NCBI GenBank assembly: GCA_019637755.1
Contig: JAHBVC010000001.1
Location: 620,001 to 684,000 of the forward strand
DNA length: 64,000 nucleotides
Direction of reading: 5' to 3'
Origin: Anaerolineales bacterium
GTDB taxonomy: Bacteria > Chloroflexota > Anaerolineae > Anaerolineales > UBA11579
Shown here: positions 15,322 to 24,713 of the stretch, piece after piece
Layout: each line of letters opens with the position of its first letter
How positions within the stretch are numbered: position 1 is the first letter of the stretch
The notes under the pieces: generated by a model
Databases searched by the model: none
What the model saw: only the letters and a program-made list of their open reading frames with translations
What the model was told of the DNA's origin: nothing
Translations under genes and position numbers: made by a program

Positions 15322-16455
15322 CTACTCCTCGATGACGTGGCGGGCGATGACCATGCGCATAATCTCACTGGTGCCCTCGCCGATGGTCATTAGGCGTGCA
15401 TCACGGTAGATGAGCTCCACGGGGAATTCTGAGCTGTAGCCGTAGCCGCCGTGAATTTGGATGGCGTTGCGGCAGATCGTCTCAGCCACTTCGGTGGCGA
15501 AGAGCTTGGCCATGGCGGCCTGCTTGGCGAAGGGCTTGCCGTTGTCTTTGTTCCAGGCGGCCTGCCAGACCAGCAAGCGCGCCGCGCTGAGCTGCGTCTC
15601 GGCATCGGCCAGCATCCATTGGATGGCCTGGTGGTTGGCGATGGGTTGGCCGAAGGTCTTGCGCTGCTTGGCGTACTTGATGGCTTCCTCGAGCGCCGCA
15701 CGCGCCAGGCCGACGGAGAGCGCACCGATGCCGACGCGGCCGCCATCCAGCGTGGCGAAGGTGTAGGCGAGGCCCTTGCCCTCCTCACCCAGCAGGTTGC
15801 CGGCGGGCACGCGCACATCCTGATAGCTGACGGCGTGCGTGGGCGAGCCGTGCAGACCCATCTTCTTTTCGGCGGGGCCGATGGAGAGGCCCGGCGTGTC
15901 GGTGGGTACGAGGATAAGGCTGTGACGCTCGCCGGTGCGCACGAGGGTGACAATGAAATCGGCGATGGAGGCGTTGGTGCACCACATCTTGTTGCCGTTG
16001 ATGACCCAGCTATCACCGTCACGCACGGCGCGGGTTTGCACGCCGCCGCCCAGGTCTGAGCCGGCGCCGGGTTCGGTGAGCGCCAGGGCGGCCAGCTTGC
16101 TTTTGCCGCCGGCGGCCACGGGCAGGTACTTCTGTTTGAGCTCCTCAGAGCCGAAGAGCGCCACGGGCGCGCAGCCGAGGGCGCTGTGGGCGCCGATGCT
16201 CAGGGCGGTGCTGCCGCAGCCCCAGCCCATCTCCTCAACGGCCAGCACGATGCTGAGCGTATCCAGCTCGGCGCCGCCATAGGCTTCGGGGATGTGCATA
16301 CCCAGCAGGCCGAGGGCGGCGCCTTTGCGGGCAGCCTCCCAGTTGAACTCGCTGCGCTCATCCACTTCACGCGCCTTGGGCTTGATTTCCCTGGCGACGA
16401 AATCGTGCACGGCGGCCTGCCATTGTTTGTGCTCCTGGCTGAGTTCAAAATTCAT
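15322..16455 (-). CDS. Acyl-CoA dehydrogenase
   Basis: A 377-residue FAD enzyme that oxidises an acyl-CoA to the enoyl-CoA, passing electrons to ETF. Family signatures: LALTEPGAGSDLGGGVQTRA (residues about 124-143), the WVINGNKMWCTNAS flavin contact, RKTFGQPIANHQAIQW (about 270-285), QIHGGYGYSSEFPVELIYRD and TIGEGTSEIMRMVIARHV near the C terminus, where the Glu of EGT is the expected catalytic base. Chain-length specificity is not deducible. AAGGAG-like AGGCTCC (minus: GGAGCCTT) precedes the ATG. It stands alone apart from the RAYT that follows. Confidence 0.95.
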   Translation of the reverse strand: MNFELSQEHKQWQAAVHDFVAREIKPKAREVDERSEFNWEAARKGAALGLLGMHIPEAYGGAELDTLSIVLAVEEMGWGCGSTALSIGAHSALGCAPVALFGSEELKQKYLPVAAGGKSKLAALALTEPGAGSDLGGGVQTRAVRDGDSWVINGNKMWCTNASIADFIVTLVRTGERHSLILVPTDTPGLSIGPAEKKMGLHGSPTHAVSYQDVRVPAGNLLGEEGKGLAYTFATLDGGRVGIGALSVGLARAALEEAIKYAKQRKTFGQPIANHQAIQWMLADAETQLSAARLLVWQAAWNKDNGKPFAKQAAMAKLFATEVAETICRNAIQIHGGYGYSSEFPVELIYRDARLMTIGEGTSEIMRMVIARHVIEE

Positions 16456-16505
16456 TGAGAAGGCTCCTTTTTAAAAGACTTTCTCAGATTCTAACTCCAT
16501 GCCGG

Positions 16506-16530
16506 GCAATCAAAAGCAATCGATTAATCG
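16506..16530. repeat. AT-rich half palindrome
   Basis: AATCAAAAGCAATCGATTAA followed by TCGG, the left half of the palindrome seen complete at 13625. Confidence 0.7.
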
Positions 16531-16577
16531 GAAAGCCAGAGCCGCGCCAGCGTGCCAATGTGTTGTCGGTGTTGTAG

Positions 16578-16636
16578 GTCAGGTCGGTTGTGTCGGTGTT
16601 GTCGCTGTTGTCGCTGTTGTCGATGTTGTCGCTTCC
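16578..16636. repeat. 9-bp coding minisatellite
   Basis: Minus-strand GCGACAACA repeats about five times at the 3' end of the next gene and codes for an Ala-Thr-Thr tail. Related ACAAC units continue past the stop codon. Units of 9 bp keep the frame when the number changes. Confidence 0.8.
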
Positions 16637-17115
16637 TGGATGAGCGTAGTGAGGATGCGTTGAAGGCCGCGTTTTACTTCTCTGGGGAGCGGCTGGGTGA
16701 TGGGCATGTAGCACACGCCGCCGGGCTGGGCGAACCGGAGGGCAAGGCCGCGGCGCACCAACACTTGCATGCGGCGGTGGGTGTTGCTACGGTCGGCCAT
16801 GAGGGTGTGGCTGAGTTGGGCGAGCGTGGCGCTGCCGAGGTAGCGCAGCGTCACCAGCGCCTGACGCTGACGATAGGACAGACCGGGGATTTGCATCACG
16901 GGCACGACCAGCGCCAGTGCCTGGCGCAGGTGCTGGCGTTCCCATTCTCCGCATTCATCCAGTGCGGCGTGGATGGCTTCGAGCGGCGGTTTGTTGCCCT
17001 TGAGGTGGCGTTCGATACGCCGACACAGGGAAAGCCAGGGCGTGTTTTTGAGGTGTTGCAGGCGTTCGACCGGCAGCCCCTGCAATACGGCGTAGAGGGT
17101 TTCGAGATTTAGCAT
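16579..17115 (-). CDS. Winged-helix (MarR-like) protein with Thr/Ala repeat tail
   Basis: A 178-residue protein without a recognised family. Residues about 85-140 look like a winged helix: LSYRQRQALVTLRYLGSATL, QLSHTLMADRSNTHRRMQVL, then VRRGLALRFAQPGGVCYMPI. That suggests DNA binding. The first 80 residues are helical with many charged residues. The end is an Ala-Thr-Thr repeat encoded by a 9-bp minisatellite, likely variable between strains. The ATG at 17115 has no clear ribosome site. It is isolated, with repeats on both sides. Confidence 0.6.
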   Translation of the reverse strand: MLNLETLYAVLQGLPVERLQHLKNTPWLSLCRRIERHLKGNKPPLEAIHAALDECGEWERQHLRQALALVVPVMQIPGLSYRQRQALVTLRYLGSATLAQLSHTLMADRSNTHRRMQVLVRRGLALRFAQPGGVCYMPITQPLPREVKRGLQRILTTLIQEATTSTTATTATTPTQPT

Positions 17116-17186
17116 GCGGAAAGTAATGCCATAGATTCTTTTAAACGCTAGCGTTTGATTGCTTATATCAAGCTACTGGACACATG

Positions 17187-17229
17187 ATCAAAGGCAATCG
17201 ATTAATCATTAAATCGATTGCTTTTTGAT
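17187..17229. repeat. AT-rich palindrome upstream of ung
   Basis: ATCAAAGGCAATCGATT and AATCGATTGCTTTTTGAT form an inverted repeat with one unpaired base and an 8-nt centre; it is a sibling of the palindrome at 13625. Confidence 0.8.
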
Positions 17230-17244
17230 GAATTTACGCTGTTT

Positions 17245-17250
17245 TATACT
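17245..17250 (+). promoter_or_regulatory. -10 box of ung (leaderless start)
   Basis: TATACT ends 6 nt before ATG 17257. Confidence 0.55.
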
Positions 17251-17256
17251 TCCAGC

Positions 17257-17919
17257 ATGGATGTACGCATTGAAACCAGTTGGAAAGAAAAATTGGCCGA
17301 GGAATTTGAGAAGCCCTATTTCGCCCAACTGGCTGAGTTTGTGCGCGCCGAGTACAAGCAGTTCACCATCTACCCGCCGGGCGGCAAGATCTTCAACGCT
17401 TTTGACGCCTGCCCGTTTGACAAGGTGAAGGTGGTGATTCTGGGGCAAGACCCGTATCACGGCCCTGGCCAGGCCAACGGCCTGAGCTTCTCGGTGAATG
17501 ATGGCGTGCCGCTGCCGCCCTCGCTGCAGAACATCTACAAGGAATTGCAGGCCGATCTGGGCAGCCAGCCGCCCGCCAGCGGCGACCTGGCGCGCTGGGC
17601 GCAGCAAGGCGTGCTGCTGCTGAACGCCACGCTGACGGTGCGCCGCGGTGCGGCGGCCAGCCATCAGGGCAAGGGGTGGGAGGAGTTCACCGATGCGGCG
17701 CTGCGCCTGCTCTCGCAGGAGCGCGAGCACATCGTATTCATCTTGTGGGGCGCGTATGCGCGCCGCAAAGGCGCCTTCATCGATCGTATGAAGCACCTGG
17801 TGCTGGAGTCAGCGCACCCTTCGCCGCTCTCGGCGCACAATGGCTTCTTCGGCAGCAAGCCGTTTTCGAAGACGAATGCCTATTTGCAGCAATATGGGAT
17901 TGAGCCGGTGGAATGGTAA
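17257..17919 (+). CDS. ung: Family 1 uracil-DNA glycosylase
   Basis: Removes uracil from DNA in base-excision repair. The 220-residue protein has the water-activating motif VVILGQDPYHGPGQANGLSF (residues about 59-78, Asp and Tyr of GQDPYH), LLLNATLTV (the uracil-contacting Asn), FILWGAYARRKG, and the C-terminal SAHPSPLSAHNGFFGS loop with the His that inserts into DNA. I place the start at ATG 17257 (MDVRIETSWK), behind a -10 box; the longer frame from 17218 would cover the palindrome and promoter. Monocistronic. Confidence 0.96.
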   Translation: MDVRIETSWKEKLAEEFEKPYFAQLAEFVRAEYKQFTIYPPGGKIFNAFDACPFDKVKVVILGQDPYHGPGQANGLSFSVNDGVPLPPSLQNIYKELQADLGSQPPASGDLARWAQQGVLLLNATLTVRRGAAASHQGKGWEEFTDAALRLLSQEREHIVFILWGAYARRKGAFIDRMKHLVLESAHPSPLSAHNGFFGSKPFSKTNAYLQQYGIEPVEW

Positions 17920-17965
17920 AAAATGCCTCACCACAAGAAACAAAACTGAAGTATTCGCTGCGCTT

Positions 17966-18330
17966 AAATCTTGATCTTTCTTAAGGGGCTCTGCCCCTTT
18001 GCCCCGCTTAGGGGGAACTACACTTCGTGTTAGCAGTTCCCCTAAGAACCCCCCCTCGGACTGTAGCGGCTGGCTCGTGCAACCTAAGCAGGGCTTCAGT
18101 GAACCCTGCGTTGGATACGATGAAGACGTATTCCAGCGCAAAGCACTATAGCTTGGCGAGCTTTAATTTTTCCTTCGCCTAAGGGGCTCCGCCCCTTGCC
18201 CCGCTTAGGGGGAACTGCTAGTTCCCCCTAAGAACCCCCTCAGACTGTAGGGTCTGGCTCGTGCAGCCCAAACAGGGCTTCAGTGAACCCCGCGTTGATG
18301 ATATGAAAGAATGCAAACTGACTGAGCACT
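17966..18330. repeat. Two-unit hairpin repeat (about 198-bp spacing)
   Basis: Two related units follow ung. Each has AAGGGGCTCTGCCCC (or AAGGGGCTCCGCCCC), then CTTAGGGGGAACT paired with AGTTCCCCCTAAG across a short loop, then CTGTAG-x-GGCTGGCTCGTGC and GGGCTTCAGTGAACCC. The second unit's hairpin has 13-bp arms with a 3-nt loop. No gene is seen in 17920-18386; this is a repeat cluster likely forming several stable stems. Confidence 0.85.
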
Positions 18331-18386
18331 CCTCCCCTGCACCGCAAAAACCTTTGTGCTCTTTGTGTCTTTGTGGTTAAGGCTTT

Positions 18387-19226
18387 CTACACGGTAATCA
18401 GCGCCACGGCCAGTAAGGCCAAGAGCACACCGAAGACCTGCAAGCGGCTGAGGTGCTCCTTCTCGATGATGCGCGCCAACAGCACGGTGATGCCGGGGTA
18501 GAGTGAGACCAGCACGGCGGCAATATCCAGGCGGCCCGCTTGCACGGCGCGCAGGAACAGAAAGTTGCCGAGCACATCACCGATGCCGGAGCCGATCAGC
18601 AGCCCCACCGGCAGCTTGCGGGTGGGCAGTTGGCTGCGCCCTGCGAACCACACGGCGGCCAGCGCCAGGCTGGAGACCAGGCGGCTGGCGGCCAGCGGCC
18701 AGAAGGTGGCCGCGGCACTGATCTGCCCGAGGGCGGTGAAGAACAAGCCGAAGCCCAGACCGGCGAGGAGCGCCAAACCCAATCCAGAGTTTTGACTCGC
18801 CGCGCCGCCGCGCGGGGAGATCAGCCAAATGCTGAGCAAGGCCACGCCGAAGCCGAGCAACTGCTGCTGGCCTGGCACGCCCAGGCTCAGGATAGCGAAC
18901 AGCACGGGCACCACCGCGCCGACGGCTGCCGCCACCGGCGAGACTACGCCCATGCGCCCCACCGCAAAGCCGCGTAGCATGGCGACATAGCCCACGGTGC
19001 CTACCAGGCCGCCGAGGATGCCCCAGCCCAAGTCGGCCCAGGAGGTGAACGCTTCCGCGGTGACCAGCGCGGCCAAGAGCGCGGCGACGAAGCCGATCGG
19101 CAGCGACAGCATCAGGGTCAGCAAGGGGCCGATGCGGCGCGCCGTCAGGCCGCTGACAAAATCGCCCACGCCCCAGGCAATCGACGCGCTGAGCGCGTAA
19201 ACAATCGAAGCAACGAGTATGTTCAT
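18387..19226 (-). CDS. EamA/DMT-family transporter
   Basis: A 279-residue inner-membrane protein with about ten hydrophobic spans arranged as two EamA repeats (residues about 1-135 and 150-279), as in drug/metabolite transporters. The second repeat opens with LGLALLAGLGFGLFFTALGQ; the first ends near the LLSIWLISPRGG loop. GWAVGRMGVVSPVAAA-like wording (FAVGRMGVVSPVAAAVGAVV) is the conserved helix-4 stretch. Substrate unknown; relatives export amino acids or metabolites. ATG 19226 has no obvious promoter; repeat DNA lies downstream. Confidence 0.85.
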   Translation of the reverse strand: MNILVASIVYALSASIAWGVGDFVSGLTARRIGPLLTLMLSLPIGFVAALLAALVTAEAFTSWADLGWGILGGLVGTVGYVAMLRGFAVGRMGVVSPVAAAVGAVVPVLFAILSLGVPGQQQLLGFGVALLSIWLISPRGGAASQNSGLGLALLAGLGFGLFFTALGQISAAATFWPLAASRLVSSLALAAVWFAGRSQLPTRKLPVGLLIGSGIGDVLGNFLFLRAVQAGRLDIAAVLVSLYPGITVLLARIIEKEHLSRLQVFGVLLALLAVALITV

Positions 19227-19262
19227 GAAATCAGGCAGGCTTGTAACAACGCAACGGCCAGA

Positions 19263-19778
19263 TTACTTCCTGGCTTTACCCTGCTTACCGGCCGCCTTCT
19301 TGGATGCAGGCTTCTTGGCGGCAGGCTTCTTGGTCTTGAGTGGCTCCAGCATGCTGCCGCGGCAATTGGCGGCGCCGCAGCGGCAGCGATAGATCTTGTC
19401 TACGTCGGGCGCATCGTCTTTGCTGCGGGTGAGGTTGTAGTCATAGAAGAGTTCTTCGCCGGGCGCAATCGTGCGGATGGCCTCGATAAAGATGCGGCCT
19501 TTGTCATCCACCGCCTCGCAGTTAGGGTCACACGAGTGATTGATAAAACGGGCGTCATTGCCATTCACACCGGCATCGATGGTGGTCTTCTTATCTACAT
19601 TGAATAGCACCACAATGCTGCGCGGGCCAGCCTTGGCATAGCGTTCATCGGCCTCTTCGGGAGTAATGCGCTGCCCTTGATATTCGATGATGCGCGTGCC
19701 CTTGCGAATCTTTGTGATCGCAAAGCCACCATAGCGATGGATCGGCGATTTGCGAACTTCCATATATTTGTTGGTCAT
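19263..19778 (-). CDS. SET-domain protein lysine methyltransferase with post-SET motif and H1-like tail
   Basis: A 171-residue protein with a complete SET domain: VRKSPIHRYGGFAITKIRKG (the Gly-x-Gly-type SAM site), NGNDARFINHSCDPNCEAV (the NHSC motif), IAPGEELFYDYN (catalytic Tyr) and a post-SET YRCRCGAANCRGSML (Cys-x-Cys-x4-Cys, zinc). It should transfer methyl groups to protein lysines. The C terminus is a Lys/Ala/Pro-rich tail (KKPAAKKPASKKAAGK) resembling histone H1. SET enzymes are mainly eukaryotic; bacterial examples exist, e.g. in Chlamydia, where histone-like proteins are substrates. Start at ATG 19778; the longer frame runs into repeats. Confidence 0.9.
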   Translation of the reverse strand: MTNKYMEVRKSPIHRYGGFAITKIRKGTRIIEYQGQRITPEEADERYAKAGPRSIVVLFNVDKKTTIDAGVNGNDARFINHSCDPNCEAVDDKGRIFIEAIRTIAPGEELFYDYNLTRSKDDAPDVDKIYRCRCGAANCRGSMLEPLKTKKPAAKKPASKKAAGKQGKARK

Positions 19779-19836
19779 AGTCACCACGGTAAAAGGATAG
19801 GTAAAGATATGAGCAGATAGATTAACCGAAAATCGA

Positions 19837-21819
<1,983 letters not shown>

Positions 21820-21825
21820 GGGGAT

Positions 21826-21831
21826 ATTGTA
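21826..21831 (-). promoter_or_regulatory. -10 box of the acyl-CoA synthetase (leaderless start)
   Basis: TACAAT on the minus strand, 6 nt before ATG 21819. Confidence 0.6.
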
Positions 21832-21840
21832 TTGTAGATT

Positions 21841-21910
21841 AGTCGGCTGGTCGGTTGGTCGGTTAGTCGATTGGTCGAGTAATCGACTAATCAACTAATC
21901 AACTAATCAG
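21841..21910. repeat. 8-bp degenerate tandem repeat
   Basis: GGTCGGTT/ACTAATCA-type units in tandem fill the whole gap between the synthetase and methyltransferase. The upstream extension of the synthetase frame (ISRLLDQSTNRPTDQPTN) is translated repeat, not protein. Confidence 0.75.
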
Positions 21911-22588
21911 TTAATCGCTTACTTTAGTTGCAGTCAGTGAAAAGAAATAATCCCCTAGCCACACATCCATATCACTGAAGCCGAGCGCGGCGAGCTGGCG
22001 CTGGAGCGCGGGCACGTCGTGATAGAGCTTGACGATGCGATAGGTTGCGCCGTTGTGCAGCGTGCGGGTTTGCTCGTGCTCGTTTTCGAGCGGGCCGGAG
22101 AGCTGCTTGCCAGCGGCGGGCTCATCGGCAATGAAGATGCGCCCGCCCGGCCGCACCGCGGCGGCCGCCTGCTGCAAAAAGGTGGCCAAGCGGTCTGCCG
22201 GTACGTGCGAGAGCCAGAAGGCGATGAACACCAGGTCATATTGGGTTTGCGGCTGCCAGGCGAACAGATCGGCCAGTTGGTAGCGCACGCGCGGCGAGTT
22301 CAGCTTAGCCTGGTGGGTGGCCAGCATCTCGGGCGCGCCGTCTACGGCGGTGATGTGCTGGCTGAGCGCCAGCAGCGGCCGCGTCCACAGGCCGGTGCCG
22401 CAAGCCAGCTCCAGGGTGTGCTCCACCACGGGCAGTTGCGCCAGGCGCTGCTGGATGCGCGCCCACTCGGCAGCCACGGCGGGGTCGCTCGGCCCGGCAA
22501 AGCGCCCGGTATGGTTGACCGATTCGTCGTACTCACGGGCGCGGGCGTTGTAGTAGGCCAATTGCTGGGCCAAAAGATCATCCGTCAT
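21911..22588 (-). CDS. Class I SAM-dependent methyltransferase
   Basis: A 225-residue soluble methyltransferase of the UbiE/type 11 group. SAM motif I is HTLELACGTGLWTRPLL (residues about 57-73), motif II VDGAPEMLATHQ, motif III QYDLVFIAFWLSHVP, with VRPGGRIFIADEP following. Substrate is unknown. A TACAAT ends 6 nt before ATG 22588 with a TTGCCG at the -35 position 17 nt further, so this gene has its own promoter. It stands back to back with the MarR gene on the plus strand. Confidence 0.9.
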   Translation of the reverse strand: MTDDLLAQQLAYYNARAREYDESVNHTGRFAGPSDPAVAAEWARIQQRLAQLPVVEHTLELACGTGLWTRPLLALSQHITAVDGAPEMLATHQAKLNSPRVRYQLADLFAWQPQTQYDLVFIAFWLSHVPADRLATFLQQAAAAVRPGGRIFIADEPAAGKQLSGPLENEHEQTRTLHNGATYRIVKLYHDVPALQRQLAALGFSDMDVWLGDYFFSLTATKVSD

Positions 22589-22594
22589 ACTGAG

Positions 22595-22600
22595 ATTGTA
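22595..22600 (-). promoter_or_regulatory. -10 box of the methyltransferase (leaderless start)
   Basis: TACAAT 6 nt before ATG 22588; TTGCCG at 22618-22623 with 17-nt spacing serves as -35. Confidence 0.6.
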
Positions 22601-22721
22601 AATAGACTCGAATCAAACGGCAATCAATGGCAATCGGATTAATGGATTAGCCGATGCCTTGATTGACATGCCGCCCACGTTTAAGATATATTTATTATCA
22701 AATAGTTTCCAAATATAACTA

Positions 22722-23180
22722 ATGACCAAAGCCCACCGCCCTACCGCCGCCAGTGAAGTGCTCGACACCGTGCCGATGGTGATGCGCAGCATCCGGCGCA
22801 ATTTCCGTGCCCTACGTGACCCCGATCTGACCCTGCCCCAGTTTCGCGCCCTGGCCTACATCAACCGCAACCCCGGCTGCGCGCTTAACGAAGTAGCCGA
22901 ATTCGTAGGCGTAGAGGCGCCGGCGGCGAGCAAGCTGGTGGAGCACCTGGTGCAGCGCGGGCTGGCCACGCGCCAGGCGGATGCGCAAGACCGCCGCCGC
23001 GTGCAATTGCGCCTTTCGCCCGCAGGCGAGGAGAGCATTCAAACCACGCGCCAGCACACGCGCGAATTTTTGGACGCGCAACTGGCCCATCTGACCGCCG
23101 CCGAGCAAGCCAGCCTGCAAACCGCAATGCAAATCCTGCGGGCCGCTTTTGAACGCCGCCCGGATTCTTCCAAGGAGTAA
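22722..23180 (+). CDS. MarR-family transcriptional regulator of an ABC exporter operon
   Basis: A 152-residue winged-helix repressor. The recognition helix region is LNEVAEFVGVEAPAASKLVE (residues about 52-71), the wing is TRQADAQDRRRVQLRLSPAG (the DxRxxxLxLT-type motif of MarR). It is followed 5 nt on by the ABC ATPase gene and very likely controls that operon and itself. The AT-rich stretch 22680-22721, with CAAATAGTTTCCAAATATAA, contains a repeated CAAATA that could be part of an operator. The inducer is unknown; MarR proteins usually sense aromatic or oxidising compounds. Confidence 0.92.
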   Translation: MTKAHRPTAASEVLDTVPMVMRSIRRNFRALRDPDLTLPQFRALAYINRNPGCALNEVAEFVGVEAPAASKLVEHLVQRGLATRQADAQDRRRVQLRLSPAGEESIQTTRQHTREFLDAQLAHLTAAEQASLQTAMQILRAAFERRPDSSKE

Positions 23181-23185
23181 TCTGC

Positions 23186-23983
23186 ATGAACGTGATTGAG
23201 ACCCATGAGTTAACGCGCCGTTTTGGCGACTTTACTGCCGTAAATGGCGTATCGCTCTCGCTGCAAGAAGGTGAGATCTTTGGCCTGCTCGGTCCGAACG
23301 GGGCGGGCAAGACCACGATGATCAAAATGCTCACCACCCTCTTGCCGCCCAGCAGTGGCCAGGCCACCGTGGCGGGCTACGATGTGCACAGCCAATCGGC
23401 GTTGGTGCGCGGCGCCACCGGCTACGTGCCGCAACTGCTCTCCGCCGACGGCAACATGACCGGTTACGAGAACCTGCTGATCTTTGCCAAGATCTTTGAT
23501 CTGCCGGCGGCGGTGCGCGAAGAGCGCATTCACAAGCTGCTGGAGATGATGGACCTGCAAGCGGCCGCCAGAAAAATGGTTAAGACCTATTCAGGCGGCA
23601 TGATCCGCAAACTGGAGATCGCCCAATCGGTGATCCACCGCCCCAAGGTGCTGTTCCTCGACGAGCCCACCGTCGGGCTGGACCCGATCGCGCGTGCCTC
23701 GGTATGGGAACACATCCAACGCCTGCGCGAGGAATTCCACACCACCATCCTGCTGACCACGCATTACATGGAAGAAGCGGATGGCTTGTGCCACCGTATC
23801 GCCATCATGCATCAGGGGCAACTGGCGGCGATGGGCACCCCCGAAGAGCTCAAGGCGGCGGTGAACAGCGGCGCGGCCACCCTGGATGATGTTTTCACTC
23901 ATTACGCCGGGGCCGCCATCGAGGCGGGCGGCACCTACATCCAAACCGCGCGGACGCGGATCAATGCCCAACGCGTCGGCTGA
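23186..23983 (+). CDS. ABC transporter ATP-binding protein (DrrA-type multidrug export)
   Basis: The ATPase of an ABC-2 exporter, 265 residues. Walker A is GLLGPNGAGKTTMIKML (residues about 35-51), the Q-loop is TGYVPQLLS, the signature is TYSGGMIRKLEIAQS (about 133-147, SGGM variant usual in this family), Walker B is KVLFLDEPTVGLDP (about 154-167), and the switch His lies in LLTTHYMEEAD. The DrrA-type ending NSGAATLDDVFTHYAG is present. It overlaps the next gene by 20 nt. The matching permease is at 24710. Confidence 0.95.
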   Translation: MNVIETHELTRRFGDFTAVNGVSLSLQEGEIFGLLGPNGAGKTTMIKMLTTLLPPSSGQATVAGYDVHSQSALVRGATGYVPQLLSADGNMTGYENLLIFAKIFDLPAAVREERIHKLLEMMDLQAAARKMVKTYSGGMIRKLEIAQSVIHRPKVLFLDEPTVGLDPIARASVWEHIQRLREEFHTTILLTTHYMEEADGLCHRIAIMHQGQLAAMGTPEELKAAVNSGAATLDDVFTHYAGAAIEAGGTYIQTARTRINAQRVG

Positions 23984-24713
23984 GCCGCGGCGCGTCTTCG
24001 TGGCCGGGGCCAGCGGCGCGGTGGGCCAGCCGCTGGTGCGCCTGTTGGTGGCGGATGGCTGGCAGGTGGTAGCCGCTACGCGCACGCCGGCCAAGGCGGC
24101 CCTGCTGCAACAACTGGGCGCCGAGCCCTGTGTGGTGGATGTGTTTGACGCCGCCGCCCTGGATACGGCGCTGCAGCAGGCCGCGCCGCACGCCGTGATC
24201 CACCAGCTCACCGATCTACGCGGCATTCACGAGCCGGCGCTACGCCCGGCCCTGCTGGAACGCAACGCCGAGCTGCGTATCCGCGGCACGCGCAACCTGA
24301 TCGCGGCGGCCGAGGCGGCTGGCGTGATGCGCATGGTGGCGCAAAGCATTGCGTTCATCTACGCGCCGGGCGCCACACCTCATGTGGAGCACGACCCGCT
24401 CAGCGAGGACGCCAGCCAGCAAGGCACCGTTGACGCAGTGCGCCAACTGGAGCAGCAAGTCTTGCAGGCGCAGTTGACCGGACTGGTACTGCGCTATGGG
24501 CATTTTTACGGCCCCGGCACAGGCGTGGCGGCGCCGCCCAGCGGCGGCCCGGTGCATGTGCATGCCGCGGCGGATGCCGCCCGCAAGGCGCTCAGCCTGG
24601 GCGCGGCGGGCATCTACAACATTGCCGAAGACGATGGTGCCGTATCCAGCCAGAAAGCGCTCCAGGCGCTGGGCTGGGCACCCGAATTTCGAATACACGA
24701 GGATATGAAATGA
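23964..24713 (+). CDS. NAD(P)-dependent epimerase/dehydratase-like protein
   Basis: A 249-residue short-chain reductase/epimerase-fold protein. The nucleotide motif is VFVAGASGAVGQPLVRLL (residues about 11-28), and the body follows the NmrA/atypical SDR pattern with AAATRTPAKAALLQQLGAEP and LRYGHFYGPGTG (family RxGxxYGPG). A Ser/Tyr-x3-Lys triad is not obvious. The start is ATG 23964, which sits inside the ABC ATPase end; the frame upstream would overlap that gene by 98 nt. Its place between an ABC ATPase and its permease is unusual and suggests it modifies or senses the exported compound. Substrate unknown. Confidence 0.85.
   Translation: MPNASAEPRRVFVAGASGAVGQPLVRLLVADGWQVVAATRTPAKAALLQQLGAEPCVVDVFDAAALDTALQQAAPHAVIHQLTDLRGIHEPALRPALLERNAELRIRGTRNLIAAAEAAGVMRMVAQSIAFIYAPGATPHVEHDPLSEDASQQGTVDAVRQLEQQVLQAQLTGLVLRYGHFYGPGTGVAAPPSGGPVHVHAAADAARKALSLGAAGIYNIAEDDGAVSSQKALQALGWAPEFRIHEDMK

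Noticed and set aside
21820-21894. N-terminal extension of the acyl-CoA synthetase to 21894
   Set aside because: The extra 25 residues are translated 8-bp repeat and cover the -10 box; ATG 21819 is the better start.
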